DNA from: CAXDOZ01 sp963991145
Lineage (GTDB): Bacteria; Bacteroidota; Bacteroidia; Chitinophagales; JABDMM01
Direction of reading: 5' to 3'
Length of the DNA: 17,572 nt
Assembly (NCBI GenBank): GCA_963991145.1
Contig: CAXDOZ010000044.1
Coordinates: forward strand, 1-17,572
Positions 1 through 7,130 of this stretch are shown here, one piece after another. The notes under the pieces were generated by a model. The model did not search any database. It saw only the letters and a program-made list of their open reading frames with translations, and was not told the DNA's origin. A program made the translations under genes and the position numbers. Positions within the stretch are counted from its first letter, which is position 1, and the number at the start of each line of letters is the position of its first letter.

Positions 1-30
1 GATCTGGAAGAAAGGTTAAAGAATAGCTAG
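1..30 (+). CDS. 3' end of an upstream gene, probably lpxD (partial)
   Basis: Frame 1 reads nine codons (DLEERLKNS) and a TAG stop at 28-30, six bases before the lpxC-fabZ start. A short charged, helical C-terminus like this fits LpxD, the UDP-3-O-acylglucosamine N-acyltransferase. In Bacteroidota lpxD commonly sits directly upstream of lpxC-fabZ and lpxA. Nine residues cannot identify a family, so the name rests on gene order alone. Confidence 0.5.
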   Translation, partial: DLEERLKNS

Positions 31-36
31 AATATA

Positions 37-1431
37 ATGTATCAACAGACCATTAAGCAAGCAACTGAATTAAAAGGAATTGGCTTGCACACAGGAGAAG
101 AAGTAACCCTCAAATTTTTACCATCCAAGCCTGGTACAGGAATTTCTTTTCAAAGAGTAGATCTGGAAGGAGAGCCAAGCATCCCAGCAGATGTTGACCT
201 TGTTGTTTCTGTTGAAAGAGGAACAACACTGCAGAAAGGTGAGGTAAAAGTCGCTACCGTTGAGCATTTAATGGCGGCCATTAGCGGCATGGAGATCGAT
301 AATATGATCGTTCAGATCAACAGTGTTGAAGTCCCTATCATGGACGGAAGCTCAATGCCTTTCATCGAAGCAATTGAGAAAGCTGGGATTGAAGAGCAAA
401 GCGAAGAAAGAGATGCTTTTGAACTAAGAGAAACAATCTCCTGGAAAGATGAAGAAACAGGAGTTGAAATGCTAGCAATGCCAAGCAGCTCTTATAAGCT
501 CACAGCACTGATCGATTATAAATCACCTGTTTTAGGCCAGCAGCACGCAAGTCTTGACAGACTTTCAGAGTTCAAGAATGAATTCTCTGGAGCCAGAACT
601 TTCTGTTTCCTTCATGAACTAGAGCAATTGGTAGATGCCAATCTCATTAAAGGCGGAGACCTTAACAATGCGATTGTTGTAGTTGATAAGCCAATAAGTG
701 AAGAAGAAAGACTTCGTTTAGCTGAAATATTCCAAAGACCTGATATTCAAGTAGTAAAGGAAGGCATCTTGAATAATGTTGAGCTGAGATATCAGAATGA
801 GCCAGCTAGACATAAGCTATTGGATATGGTTGGTGATCTGGCCTTGATCGGTAGACCAATCAAAGCAAACATCATTGCATCAAAGCCTGGTCATAAGGCA
901 AATGTTGAGTTTGGGAAGATTATTAAGAACCATATCAAAGCTCAAATTAGAAAGCCATCAGTTCCAAAGTACGATCCCGATGCTGAGCCGATAGTAGACC
1001 TGCCTGGAATTCAGGGGCTGCTTCCACATAGAGCACCTTTTCTTTTTATCGATAAGGTAATTTCTCTTACTCCAAAAGAGGTTGTAGGCGTCAAGGGAGT
1101 AACTTTCAATGAGCCTTTCTTTAATGGTCACTTCCCTGGAAATCCAGTGATGCCGGGAGTTATTCAAATTGAAGCAATGGCTCAAACCGGTGGAGTACTG
1201 GCATTGAATACCGTGGAAGACCCGGAAAACTATGACACCTACTTCCTGAAGATCGATCAGGCGAAGTTTAAGAGAAAAGTAGTTCCAGGCGATTCACTGA
1301 TCATCAAAATGGAGCTGATCAGTCCGATCAGAAGAGGAATCGTTGAGATGAAGGGAACTTGTTTTGTTGGCAGCAGCATCGTAACTGAAGCAGTTATGGT
1401 TGCCAGAATCATGAGAAGAGAAACAGAATGA
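37..1431 (+). CDS. lpxC-fabZ: Bifunctional LpxC deacetylase / FabZ dehydratase fusion
   Basis: This cytosolic protein joins two enzymes. Residues 1 to about 305 are LpxC, the zinc-dependent UDP-3-O-acyl-GlcNAc deacetylase that commits the cell to lipid A synthesis. Residues from about 318 to 464 are FabZ, the 3-hydroxyacyl-ACP dehydratase of fatty acid elongation. LpxC landmarks visible are TVEHLMA (E76, H77), HKLLD (H259 and D263, which with H77 should bind zinc) and KPGHK (H286). FabZ landmarks are GHFPGNPVMPG with catalytic H365 and the later IEAMAQ with E379. The two parts together match the length of separate E. coli LpxC (305 aa) plus FabZ (151 aa). Both enzymes use 3-hydroxyacyl chains, so the fusion may balance lipid A against phospholipid supply (inference). 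The fused form is known across Bacteroidota. The start lies 6 bases after the preceding stop, and the 3' end overlaps lpxA by 4 bases. Confidence 0.97.
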   Translation: MYQQTIKQATELKGIGLHTGEEVTLKFLPSKPGTGISFQRVDLEGEPSIPADVDLVVSVERGTTLQKGEVKVATVEHLMAAISGMEIDNMIVQINSVEVPIMDGSSMPFIEAIEKAGIEEQSEERDAFELRETISWKDEETGVEMLAMPSSSYKLTALIDYKSPVLGQQHASLDRLSEFKNEFSGARTFCFLHELEQLVDANLIKGGDLNNAIVVVDKPISEEERLRLAEIFQRPDIQVVKEGILNNVELRYQNEPARHKLLDMVGDLALIGRPIKANIIASKPGHKANVEFGKIIKNHIKAQIRKPSVPKYDPDAEPIVDLPGIQGLLPHRAPFLFIDKVISLTPKEVVGVKGVTFNEPFFNGHFPGNPVMPGVIQIEAMAQTGGVLALNTVEDPENYDTYFLKIDQAKFKRKVVPGDSLIIKMELISPIRRGIVEMKGTCFVGSSIVTEAVMVARIMRRETE

Positions 1432-2219
1432 ACCAACCCTTAAGCTACATTCACCCCCAGGCGGAACTCGCAAATAACGTAGTTGTTGAGCCTTTTGTAA
1501 CGATCAATAAGAATGTTCAAATAGGCGAAGGAACCTGGATCGGCCCAAACGTCACTCTTATGGAGGGTGCTCGTATTGGAAAGAACTGTAAGATCTTCCC
1601 AGGTTCAATTATTAGTGCAATTCCTCAGGATCTGAAATTTTCAGGCGAGAACTCTACAGTTGAGATTGGAGATAATGTAGTTATCAGGGAATGTGTTACG
1701 ATCAACCGAGGTACGAAGTATGCCCACATGACAAGAATTGGTAGCAATTCCATGTTGATGGCATATGTGCACGTAGCGCATGATTGCCTCATTGGTGACA
1801 GTTGTGTTCTGGCAAACAATGTAAATCTTGCCGGGCACGTCGAGATCGATGATTATGCTATTCTCGGAGGAATGGTAAATGTGCAGCAATTCACAAAGAT
1901 TGGAGCTCACGCATTTGTAAGTGGAGGTAGTCTTCTAAATAAGGATATTCCACCATTCGTAAAAGCGGGTCGTCATCCTGCATCTTATGTTGGAGTGAAC
2001 TCTGTTGGATTAAGGAGAAGAGGCTATAGCACTGAACAGATCAACAATATCCTGGATATCTACCGAATCCTGTTCGTTCGAGGATTTAACACCTCAAACG
2101 CTTTGAAGAAGATCGAATCGGAGATTGCAGATAGCCCGGAAAAAGATATCATTACAACCTTTGTTCGTGAGTCTGTTCGCGGAATCATGAAAGGTTACAA
2201 TACCAAAAATGACTATTGA
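1428..2219 (+). CDS. lpxA: UDP-N-acetylglucosamine acyltransferase LpxA
   Basis: LpxA transfers a 3-hydroxyacyl chain from ACP to the 3-OH of UDP-GlcNAc, the first step of lipid A synthesis, and acts in the cytosol as a trimer. The 263-residue length matches E. coli LpxA (262). The N-terminal two thirds is a left-handed beta helix built from hexapeptide repeats (for example IGEGTW, IGKNCK, IGDSC, IGAHAF). The catalytic histidine is H118 in HVAHDC, and AGHV (H137) and the later LRRRGY segment also match the family. The C-terminal helical part runs from about residue 195. The ATG overlaps the lpxC-fabZ stop (ATGA), suggesting translational coupling. Its own 3' end overlaps the ABC ATPase start by 11 bases. 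The hydroxyacyl chain length it uses cannot be read safely by eye. Confidence 0.97.
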   Translation: MNQPLSYIHPQAELANNVVVEPFVTINKNVQIGEGTWIGPNVTLMEGARIGKNCKIFPGSIISAIPQDLKFSGENSTVEIGDNVVIRECVTINRGTKYAHMTRIGSNSMLMAYVHVAHDCLIGDSCVLANNVNLAGHVEIDDYAILGGMVNVQQFTKIGAHAFVSGGSLLNKDIPPFVKAGRHPASYVGVNSVGLRRRGYSTEQINNILDIYRILFVRGFNTSNALKKIESEIADSPEKDIITTFVRESVRGIMKGYNTKNDY

Positions 2220-2826
2220 TCTAGTCAATCTAGGAAAGCGTTTTAAATCTCAATGGGTTTTTAAAGACTTAAATGCCCAAATAAATGATGGTGAAACTAT
2301 CGCTATCATTGGCCCTAATGGATCAGGGAAATCTACCTTGATCAAGATCATCAGTGCAGCTCTTAGCCCCAGTAGAGGAGAAGTGAAATACCTGCTTGGA
2401 GGAGAGCCAAAAGAGTCTGAACAGGTCTTTAACTATATCTCCTATGCAGCTCCATATCTAGAGTTATTAGAAGAATACTCCCTATCTGAAATGATAGATT
2501 TTCAGTTGAATTTTAAAGCCCTACGGGCCGATTTAACAAAGGAGGAGGTTCAATCATGGTTGAATTTTGACCCAAACAAGCCAATTAAAGATTACTCATC
2601 TGGAATGAAGCAAAGACTAAAGCTGGCTTTGGCTGTTTCAGCTGATAGCGATCTTTTACTTCTCGATGAACCAACATCCAATCTGGATAGTCAGGGAATG
2701 GCCTGGTATAAAGAGCTTATCGAAAAATATACCTCAGATAGAACGGTCTTGATCGGATCCAATCAGCCCGAAGAATTCAGGGATTTTGCAGGAAGAGAAA
2801 TTGCTCTTTCAGACTTTAAATCCTAA
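2209..2826 (+). CDS. ABC transporter ATPase, CcmA-like
   Basis: A 205-residue single-domain ABC ATPase with no membrane segment, so it needs a separate permease that is not in this window. Walker A is GPNGSGKST (35-43), the signature is SSGMKQR (130-136), and Walker B with the catalytic Glu and D-loop is LLLLDEPTSNLD (149-160). The position normally held by the H-loop histidine reads GSNQPEE, so Asn185 stands where His is expected. Size and the NQ/HQ-type switch region resemble CcmA, the ATPase of the haem/cytochrome c maturation exporter, but CcmB, CcmC and CcmE are not nearby and the substrate is unknown. It starts inside lpxA (11-base overlap), so it is probably translated with the lipid A operon. 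A role in envelope lipid handling is possible but not shown. Confidence 0.85.
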   Translation: MTIDLVNLGKRFKSQWVFKDLNAQINDGETIAIIGPNGSGKSTLIKIISAALSPSRGEVKYLLGGEPKESEQVFNYISYAAPYLELLEEYSLSEMIDFQLNFKALRADLTKEEVQSWLNFDPNKPIKDYSSGMKQRLKLALAVSADSDLLLLDEPTSNLDSQGMAWYKELIEKYTSDRTVLIGSNQPEEFRDFAGREIALSDFKS

Positions 2827-3968
2827 GAGGTTTTATCTCCCTCATTCATACTGGCGGTAAGCGACTGGATTAGTTTGTATTCGCTAAAGAACTCATTTAG
2901 GAAGATCCTTAAGAAGCTGTAGGTAGGAACTCCTAATATCATTCCTGTAACACCTGCCAGATTTCCGGCAATAATGATGACAAGAAAGATCTCTAAAGGA
3001 TGGGCATGAACACTCTTGCCAAAGAGTACTGGTTGAGTGAAGAAATTGTCGACACCCTGTGTGATCGCATAAACGATCAGTACAGCGACTACAAGAGTGT
3101 AAAAAGCTGGGCTGTCGATTAGATCGAGATTGGTAATGAAGATTATCAATGAACCAAAAACAAAGCCCATTGCAGGACCTAGATAAGGTATCAGGTTGAT
3201 TATCCCGGCGAATGCCGCAATAAGGATTGCTGTTCTGAAAGGAATATTACCTATTCCTAACCAGCCAATAATAGATAGACCTATGGCCATCAATGTGAAA
3301 ATGATTGAGATCTGTGCCAACAGAGCAAAAGCGTAGTTGGTAAGAGTGTCTTTGGTTCGATTCAGAACCTTGATCACCCTGTCCTCATACTTGTCTGGGA
3401 TAAATGCCAGTATGATACTTTTAAATAAACCTGGCTCTCTGAGGAAGAAGAAGGTAATAAAGGTAACAGCCAGGAATGCATACAGTACATTTCCAACTAT
3501 CCCTATGGAATCTCCGATAATTTTTGTGACCTGGTTATTCTGAAGGAATCCTTTGATGTTTTCCCATAGGTACATTTCAAAGGATTGACTGTCACCTAGA
3601 TCAAGCAGATCGTACTCGATCAGAAAGTCTTCAACGTCACTTAATGGTTTATCAATAGAGGTTTCAAACTCTGAGTAATCAATGTTTGAAAGGGCCTGAG
3701 CTTCAGAAAAGAGTATGGGAATGAATATCAGGAAGAGACCTGTTACAATTCCGATCAATAGGATAATAGTAGCGGCTGCTCCAAAATTCCTGCCCAGGGA
3801 GAACTTCCCGATCTTGATCTTACAAATGAATCCGGTAATTGGTCTGCCGATAAGACTAATTACTCCCGCGATAAGGATCCAAACGACAATAAAGGAAAAG
3901 TGCCACAGAAAAAAGGCGACGAGTATAAAGCCAATTACTCCTGTAACGATTCTCCAATTTACGTTCAC
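2823..3968 (-). CDS. AI-2E/PerM family membrane transporter
   Basis: A 381-residue polytopic inner-membrane protein of the AI-2E transporter (PerM/YdiK/TqsA) family. Hydrophobic segments lie at about 8-45 (two spans), 63-88, 155-176, 211-238, 245-280, 288-303 and 322-358. A hydrophilic region at 90-150 separates the third and fourth, as usual for the family. Conserved points visible are FLREPGLFK (175-183), NLIPYLGPAMG (258-268) and GVTGMILGVP (339-348). Members export varied small molecules or ions (autoinducer-2, Na+/H+), so the substrate cannot be named. The only good start is GTG, one base after the TAG stop of the M23 peptidase gene, which suggests coupled translation. The stop overlaps the convergent ABC ATPase stop by four bases (CTAA on the plus strand). 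Confidence 0.9.
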   Translation of the reverse strand: MNVNWRIVTGVIGFILVAFFLWHFSFIVVWILIAGVISLIGRPITGFICKIKIGKFSLGRNFGAAATIILLIGIVTGLFLIFIPILFSEAQALSNIDYSEFETSIDKPLSDVEDFLIEYDLLDLGDSQSFEMYLWENIKGFLQNNQVTKIIGDSIGIVGNVLYAFLAVTFITFFFLREPGLFKSIILAFIPDKYEDRVIKVLNRTKDTLTNYAFALLAQISIIFTLMAIGLSIIGWLGIGNIPFRTAILIAAFAGIINLIPYLGPAMGFVFGSLIIFITNLDLIDSPAFYTLVVAVLIVYAITQGVDNFFTQPVLFGKSVHAHPLEIFLVIIIAGNLAGVTGMILGVPTYSFLRIFLNEFFSEYKLIQSLTASMNEGDKTS

Positions 3969-3969
3969 T

Positions 3970-5316
3970 CTAAGGGGTTGTAGGGGTTATCTCTTCTTCT
4001 TTAATCGAGGCAATGGTCGAAGTTTCCTCTGAATCTTCAGATGGATAAGGTACTGCATCTAGGATTGCTTTCAAAGGTTCCATAAACTCCAGATAAGCAG
4101 GCAGCAGAGAATCTACAATTGGTGGAGATTTAGGAAGATCTTCTTTATATGGGTCAACCTGAACACCATTTTTCCAAAAACGATAACATACATGGGGTCC
4201 AGTTGCTAATCCGGTACTTCCAACATATCCGATAACCTCACCCTGCTCTACAGCAACTCCCGGGCTAATTCCCGAGGCTATCTTGCTCATGTGCAAGTAT
4301 TGAGTAGTATATGTTCCGTTGTGCTTGACCTTTACATAATTGCCATTGTACTGCTTAAATCTGGCTTCTGTAACAACACCATCAGCGGTACTTACAATAG
4401 GAGTTCCAGTTGGTGCAGCGTAGTCAGTTCCAAGATGAGCCTTAGTTACTCCGGTTACCGGGTGTTTCCTGCTGGTAGTATAACCACTTGAAATCCTGGA
4501 ATACGCTACAGGTGCTTGCAAGAAGGTGTTTCTTAAGCTTCTGCCTTCCTCATCGTAATAACTTCCAAATGGGAGTGAATCAAGCCTGTACTTAAAGGCG
4601 TAATGGTCTTTCTCTCTATGAACAAACAGGGCAGAGTTGATATGTTGAACACCTAATGAATGTCCATTAACCTGTTCTTCGTAATAGGTGATCTTAAACT
4701 TGTCGTTTTGCTGTAGGTGGTAGAAGTCAATTGACCAGGCATATACTTCCGACATTCTGATCGCCAGCATTGGATCGATCTCATTGTCTACCATTGTTTG
4801 GTAAAGCGAAGAGGTGATAACTCCTGAAGCCTCTTTATAAATAGTGTCAATAGGTTTTTTGCCTCGCTCTACACTTGGTTCATCATTAAGTGAGATGATC
4901 ACATAATCAACCAGATTCTCTTCGTAAACAAAGCACTTTGCTTCAAAAGTGCTATCGCCTTCATCTCCAATTACACAGTATGGCTGTCCAGCTTTAATTC
5001 TAGATACATCAAAGATTGAATCAAACTCTGTAGCGATCTTATGGATCATTGGATAGTCCACGTCATGGCGCAATAAAATATCAGAGAGGTACTCGTTCGG
5101 AGCGATCGTATCAAAATGCAGATGATCCTCAGTGACTCTCATCCCATAAAAGGAAGAGGTCTTTGTTGTGTCAGCATTATGATCTTCGACCAAATCAACC
5201 TGGACGTTTTCACGATGCTGATTGCGTTGGGAAATAAGAAAGAATGAAACCAATCCACAGATCAGGATCGGGACTGCGTAATACCAATAATTCTTCACTA
5301 CAAGCTTTAAGTCCAT
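3970..5316 (-). CDS. Membrane-anchored M23 (LytM) family peptidoglycan endopeptidase
   Basis: A 448-residue protein with one N-terminal membrane anchor (about residues 12-29) and the rest periplasmic. Residues of about 70-145 resemble the OapA/LysM-like N-terminal module of M23 endopeptidases, followed by a family-typical middle domain (about 165-245). The M23 domain is at about 290-390: HLGTD (H294, D298), YLHMS (H342) and GPHVC (H375, C377). In LytM the zinc is held by the His and Asp of the first motif and by the second His of HxH. Here that last ligand is Cys377, while the catalytic first His is kept. Such enzymes cut peptide cross-links in peptidoglycan (MepM/ShyA type). The C-terminus is low-complexity and acidic, ending TPTTP. 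It is the first gene of a unit with the AI-2E-type transporter. Confidence 0.92.
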   Translation of the reverse strand: MDLKLVVKNYWYYAVPILICGLVSFFLISQRNQHRENVQVDLVEDHNADTTKTSSFYGMRVTEDHLHFDTIAPNEYLSDILLRHDVDYPMIHKIATEFDSIFDVSRIKAGQPYCVIGDEGDSTFEAKCFVYEENLVDYVIISLNDEPSVERGKKPIDTIYKEASGVITSSLYQTMVDNEIDPMLAIRMSEVYAWSIDFYHLQQNDKFKITYYEEQVNGHSLGVQHINSALFVHREKDHYAFKYRLDSLPFGSYYDEEGRSLRNTFLQAPVAYSRISSGYTTSRKHPVTGVTKAHLGTDYAAPTGTPIVSTADGVVTEARFKQYNGNYVKVKHNGTYTTQYLHMSKIASGISPGVAVEQGEVIGYVGSTGLATGPHVCYRFWKNGVQVDPYKEDLPKSPPIVDSLLPAYLEFMEPLKAILDAVPYPSEDSEETSTIASIKEEEITPTTP

Positions 5317-5344
5317 GGGTTAAACAATTATCCCTATGGGGTTA

Positions 5345-5352
5345 CAAATTTA
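5345..5352 (-). promoter_or_regulatory. Candidate -7 promoter element for the M23 gene
   Basis: On the minus strand the sequence is TAAATTTG, a full match to the Bacteroidota TAnnTTTG element, ending 28 bases before the M23 peptidase ATG. This would give a leader of roughly 25 bases. No convincing TTG/TTTG element lies 17-23 bases further upstream, so the call rests on one short motif. Confidence 0.35.
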
Positions 5353-5404
5353 ATCACTCTGCACTTGTATCAGTACATAGTTTTAGACAATTGGATACGC
5401 TATG

Positions 5405-5436
5405 AAATAAAAGAAGGACATCAGAATTAACTGATG
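5405..5436 (-). terminator. Weak possible terminator at the end of aat
   Basis: A 6-base-pair hairpin (CATCAG, 6-base loop, CTGATG) at 5419-5436 overlaps the aat stop codon. In the aat direction it is followed by a T-rich stretch (TCCTTCTTTTATTTC). The stem is short and AT-rich, so this is weak. It is reported because it is the only hairpin between aat and the downstream M23 gene in a 110-base gap. Confidence 0.2.
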
Positions 5437-6125
5437 ATCTGGAAGTTGGGACTGCAAGTATTCCATTTTTCAAGACTACTTCCAACATTTCCATACTCTT
5501 TAACAATTTTTTGAAAATCGGAGGCGGCTATATTTCTGGCTCCGAGTGAACCCAGATGCTCATTATATACCTGGCAATCGACCAGTTTCCAGTTGAAACT
5601 GCTCACCAGAGCCACCAGACAAATCTTTGAAGCATCGGTGGCCAGAGAGAACATTGACTCTCCACAAAAAATATTTCCAAGGTCAATTCCATACAGGCCT
5701 CCAACTAATTCCCCTTCCAGATATGCTTCAACTGAATGGGCGAAACCAAGCCTGTTCAATTCGCAATAGGCATCTATCATCTCCTCTGTGATCCAGGTGC
5801 CATCCTGGCCGTGACGGGGAATTTCTGAGCAGGCTTGAATCACTTGCTCAAATGATTGATCAAATTTTATTTGATAACCCTTATTACGAATGCTTTGCTT
5901 TAGGCTCTTTCTAATCTTTAATTCCTCGGGGAAGATCACGCAGCGAGGGTCTGGGCTATGCCATAAAATGGGCAGATCTTCCTCATACCAGGGGAAAATG
6001 CCATTTATATAGGCTAACATCAATCGCTGAGGACTTAAATCACCTCCTACGGCTAATAGTCCAGATCGATCTGCTAATAATGGGTCGGGAAAAACTAATT
6101 CTTCTGTAAGCTGGTATACAGGCAA
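5427..6125 (-). CDS. aat: Leucyl/phenylalanyl-tRNA-protein transferase
   Basis: Aat moves Leu or Phe from aminoacyl-tRNA to the N-terminus of proteins starting with Lys or Arg, marking them for ClpAP through ClpS. At 232 residues it matches E. coli Aat (234). Conserved stretches visible are LLAVGGDLSP (23-32), NGIFPWY (41-47), LWHSPDPR (54-61), GGLYGIDLG (142-150), FCGESMFS (153-160) with E156, and LVDCQVYNEH (181-190) with the catalytic-type D183. The start is TTG, two bases after the clpS stop. It is preferred because the conserved N-terminal GGDLSP region begins well before the first internal Met (residue 36), so a later ATG would remove it. Being cotranscribed with clpS fits the shared pathway. 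The rare start codon may keep levels low (inference). Confidence 0.96.
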   Translation of the reverse strand: MPVYQLTEELVFPDPLLADRSGLLAVGGDLSPQRLMLAYINGIFPWYEEDLPILWHSPDPRCVIFPEELKIRKSLKQSIRNKGYQIKFDQSFEQVIQACSEIPRHGQDGTWITEEMIDAYCELNRLGFAHSVEAYLEGELVGGLYGIDLGNIFCGESMFSLATDASKICLVALVSSFNWKLVDCQVYNEHLGSLGARNIAASDFQKIVKEYGNVGSSLEKWNTCSPNFQIIS

Positions 6126-6127
6126 TC

Positions 6128-6409
6128 TTATTCGATTGTAGCGCCAATTCCTCTGTCAGACAGGCCGTCTTTCATTGGTTTTAAGTGGTCGAACGAACCA
6201 CTCTTCACTGCGCATTTACCTTTATAGTGAACAATAATAGTGCACTGTTCGGCTTGCTCAGTTGAGTGTTCGCAGATCTCAATAAGAGCTTTGATCACCC
6301 AATCAAAAGTATTTAAATCATCATTGTGAACGACAAGTGAACTCTCATTCAGAACCTCATCCAATACGTCTATTTCCTCTTCTTCGTTTATCCACTCCTG
6401 AGTTGACAT
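6128..6409 (-). CDS. clpS: ATP-dependent Clp protease adaptor ClpS
   Basis: ClpS binds proteins with destabilising N-terminal residues and hands them to the ClpA(C) unfoldase. At 93 residues it is a normal ClpS: a flexible acidic N-terminal tail (1-22) followed by the compact core. The substrate pocket residues appear as HNDDLNTFDWV (N29, D30, D31) and VHYKGKC (H61), equivalent to Asn34, Asp35/36 and His66 of E. coli ClpS. The E. coli gatekeeper Met40 corresponds to Phe35 here, a form common in Bacteroidota. The ATG is clear. The next gene, aat, starts two bases after the TAA stop, so the pair that makes and reads Leu/Phe N-degrons is made from one message. Confidence 0.95.
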   Translation of the reverse strand: MSTQEWINEEEEIDVLDEVLNESSLVVHNDDLNTFDWVIKALIEICEHSTEQAEQCTIIVHYKGKCAVKSGSFDHLKPMKDGLSDRGIGATIE

Positions 6410-6426
6410 ATACTCTAGATTTTGTA

Positions 6427-6434
6427 CAAAAATA
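6427..6434 (-). promoter_or_regulatory. Candidate -7 promoter element for clpS-aat
   Basis: The minus strand reads TATTTTTG, matching TAnnTTTG, ending 18 bases before the clpS ATG. The region is AT-rich and I see no clear TTG element at the expected distance. It lies in the 154-base divergent gap (6410-6563) shared with the plus-strand gene at 6564. Confidence 0.3.
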
Positions 6435-6509
6435 TGAAAATCAGGAATGTTGCATTAAAAAAGCTGTCCAATTTGTAGTGCGAAGTCCCCAAAGTGTACA
6501 AATCCTAAT

Positions 6510-6540
6510 TTTGATTAATGCTTTTGTGGTAGTAGGTTTG
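6510..6540 (+). promoter_or_regulatory. Bacteroidota-type promoter for the SPOR-like protein gene
   Basis: TTTG at 6510-6513 is followed, after exactly 19 bases, by TAGGTTTG at 6533-6540. This agrees with the known Bacteroidota -33/-7 pattern TTTG-N19-TAnnTTTG. Transcription would start near 6545, giving a leader of about 19 bases before the ATG at 6564. An A-rich stretch (AAAAAAATTC) lies between and could take the place of a Shine-Dalgarno sequence, as is usual in this phylum. A second match, TAATTTTG at 6506-6513, overlaps but lacks an upstream partner. Confidence 0.6.
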
Positions 6541-6563
6541 AATCGATCAAAAAAATTCATGCC

Positions 6564-7130
6564 ATGAGAATCCCCGTATTAATCCTTTTAACCCTGTTTA
6601 TCGGTTTTGGATCTGCTTCAGCACAGTTAACAAAAGCTGAGAGAAAAGCTATTAAGAAAGAAATTAAAGGCTACAAAAAAGATCCTGAAGCATATGTAAA
6701 AATGATTGAGGATTATGAAGAAACAGTTGAAGAACTCGAAGGTGAGGTCGAAGGGCTCGTTTCTAAAGTAAAAGGAATGCAAAGTCAATTAGCTGTTCAG
6801 GCAGATACAATTGCTGCTTTGAGAATGCGACTTGCCCAGGCAATTGCAAACCAATCTGCTGACATGAGGGAGCTTCCTCCAGGAAGAGCTTATCAAATTC
6901 AAGTTGGAGCATATGAGGTATTCAGCATCAAAGAGTTTCTTGAGCAGGATAGATATATGAGCTATGAGTTTGATGAAGGAATGGAAAAATATGTGATCGG
7001 TTATTTTACAGATGTAACTGAGGCAGAGTCACTTCGCGATGAGTTGATCAAGATGGGAATCAACGATGCCTTTGTCGTCCGATATGAAGATGGAAGTCGG
7101 ATCGGACCTGAGGATACAGCAGGAGAGTAG
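6564..7130 (+). CDS. Secreted coiled-coil protein with SPOR-like C-terminus
   Basis: A 188-residue exported protein. Residues 1-20 are a signal peptide (hydrophobic core, then ASAQ, with cleavage likely after A20; no lipobox). Residues 22-45 are very Lys-rich, about 45-100 is a predicted coiled coil (EETVEELEGEVEGL and similar heptads), and about 108-180 resembles a SPOR peptidoglycan-binding fold: YQIQVGAYE, then KYVIGYFTDVTEAESLRDEL and a final FVVRYEDG. Similar Bacteroidota proteins are often named 'ezrin/radixin/moesin family' because of the coiled coil. A structural role at the cell wall or outer membrane is likely but unproven. It is a single-gene unit with its own promoter and terminator. 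The start overlaps a two-codon reading frame (ATGCCATGA) beginning five bases earlier; the signal peptide shows that 6564 is correct. Confidence 0.8.
   Translation: MRIPVLILLTLFIGFGSASAQLTKAERKAIKKEIKGYKKDPEAYVKMIEDYEETVEELEGEVEGLVSKVKGMQSQLAVQADTIAALRMRLAQAIANQSADMRELPPGRAYQIQVGAYEVFSIKEFLEQDRYMSYEFDEGMEKYVIGYFTDVTEAESLRDELIKMGINDAFVVRYEDGSRIGPEDTAGE

Noticed and set aside
5317..5426. Possible small RNA or riboswitch in the 110-base gap before the M23 gene
   Set aside because: Only a 6-bp hairpin and a -7-like element are visible; there is no extended structure or known riboswitch core.
6337..6567. 76-codon plus-strand frame over the start of clpS and the divergent gap
   Set aside because: It is antisense to the ClpS N-terminus, its product is not protein-like, and it ends in the promoter and start region of the SPOR-like gene.
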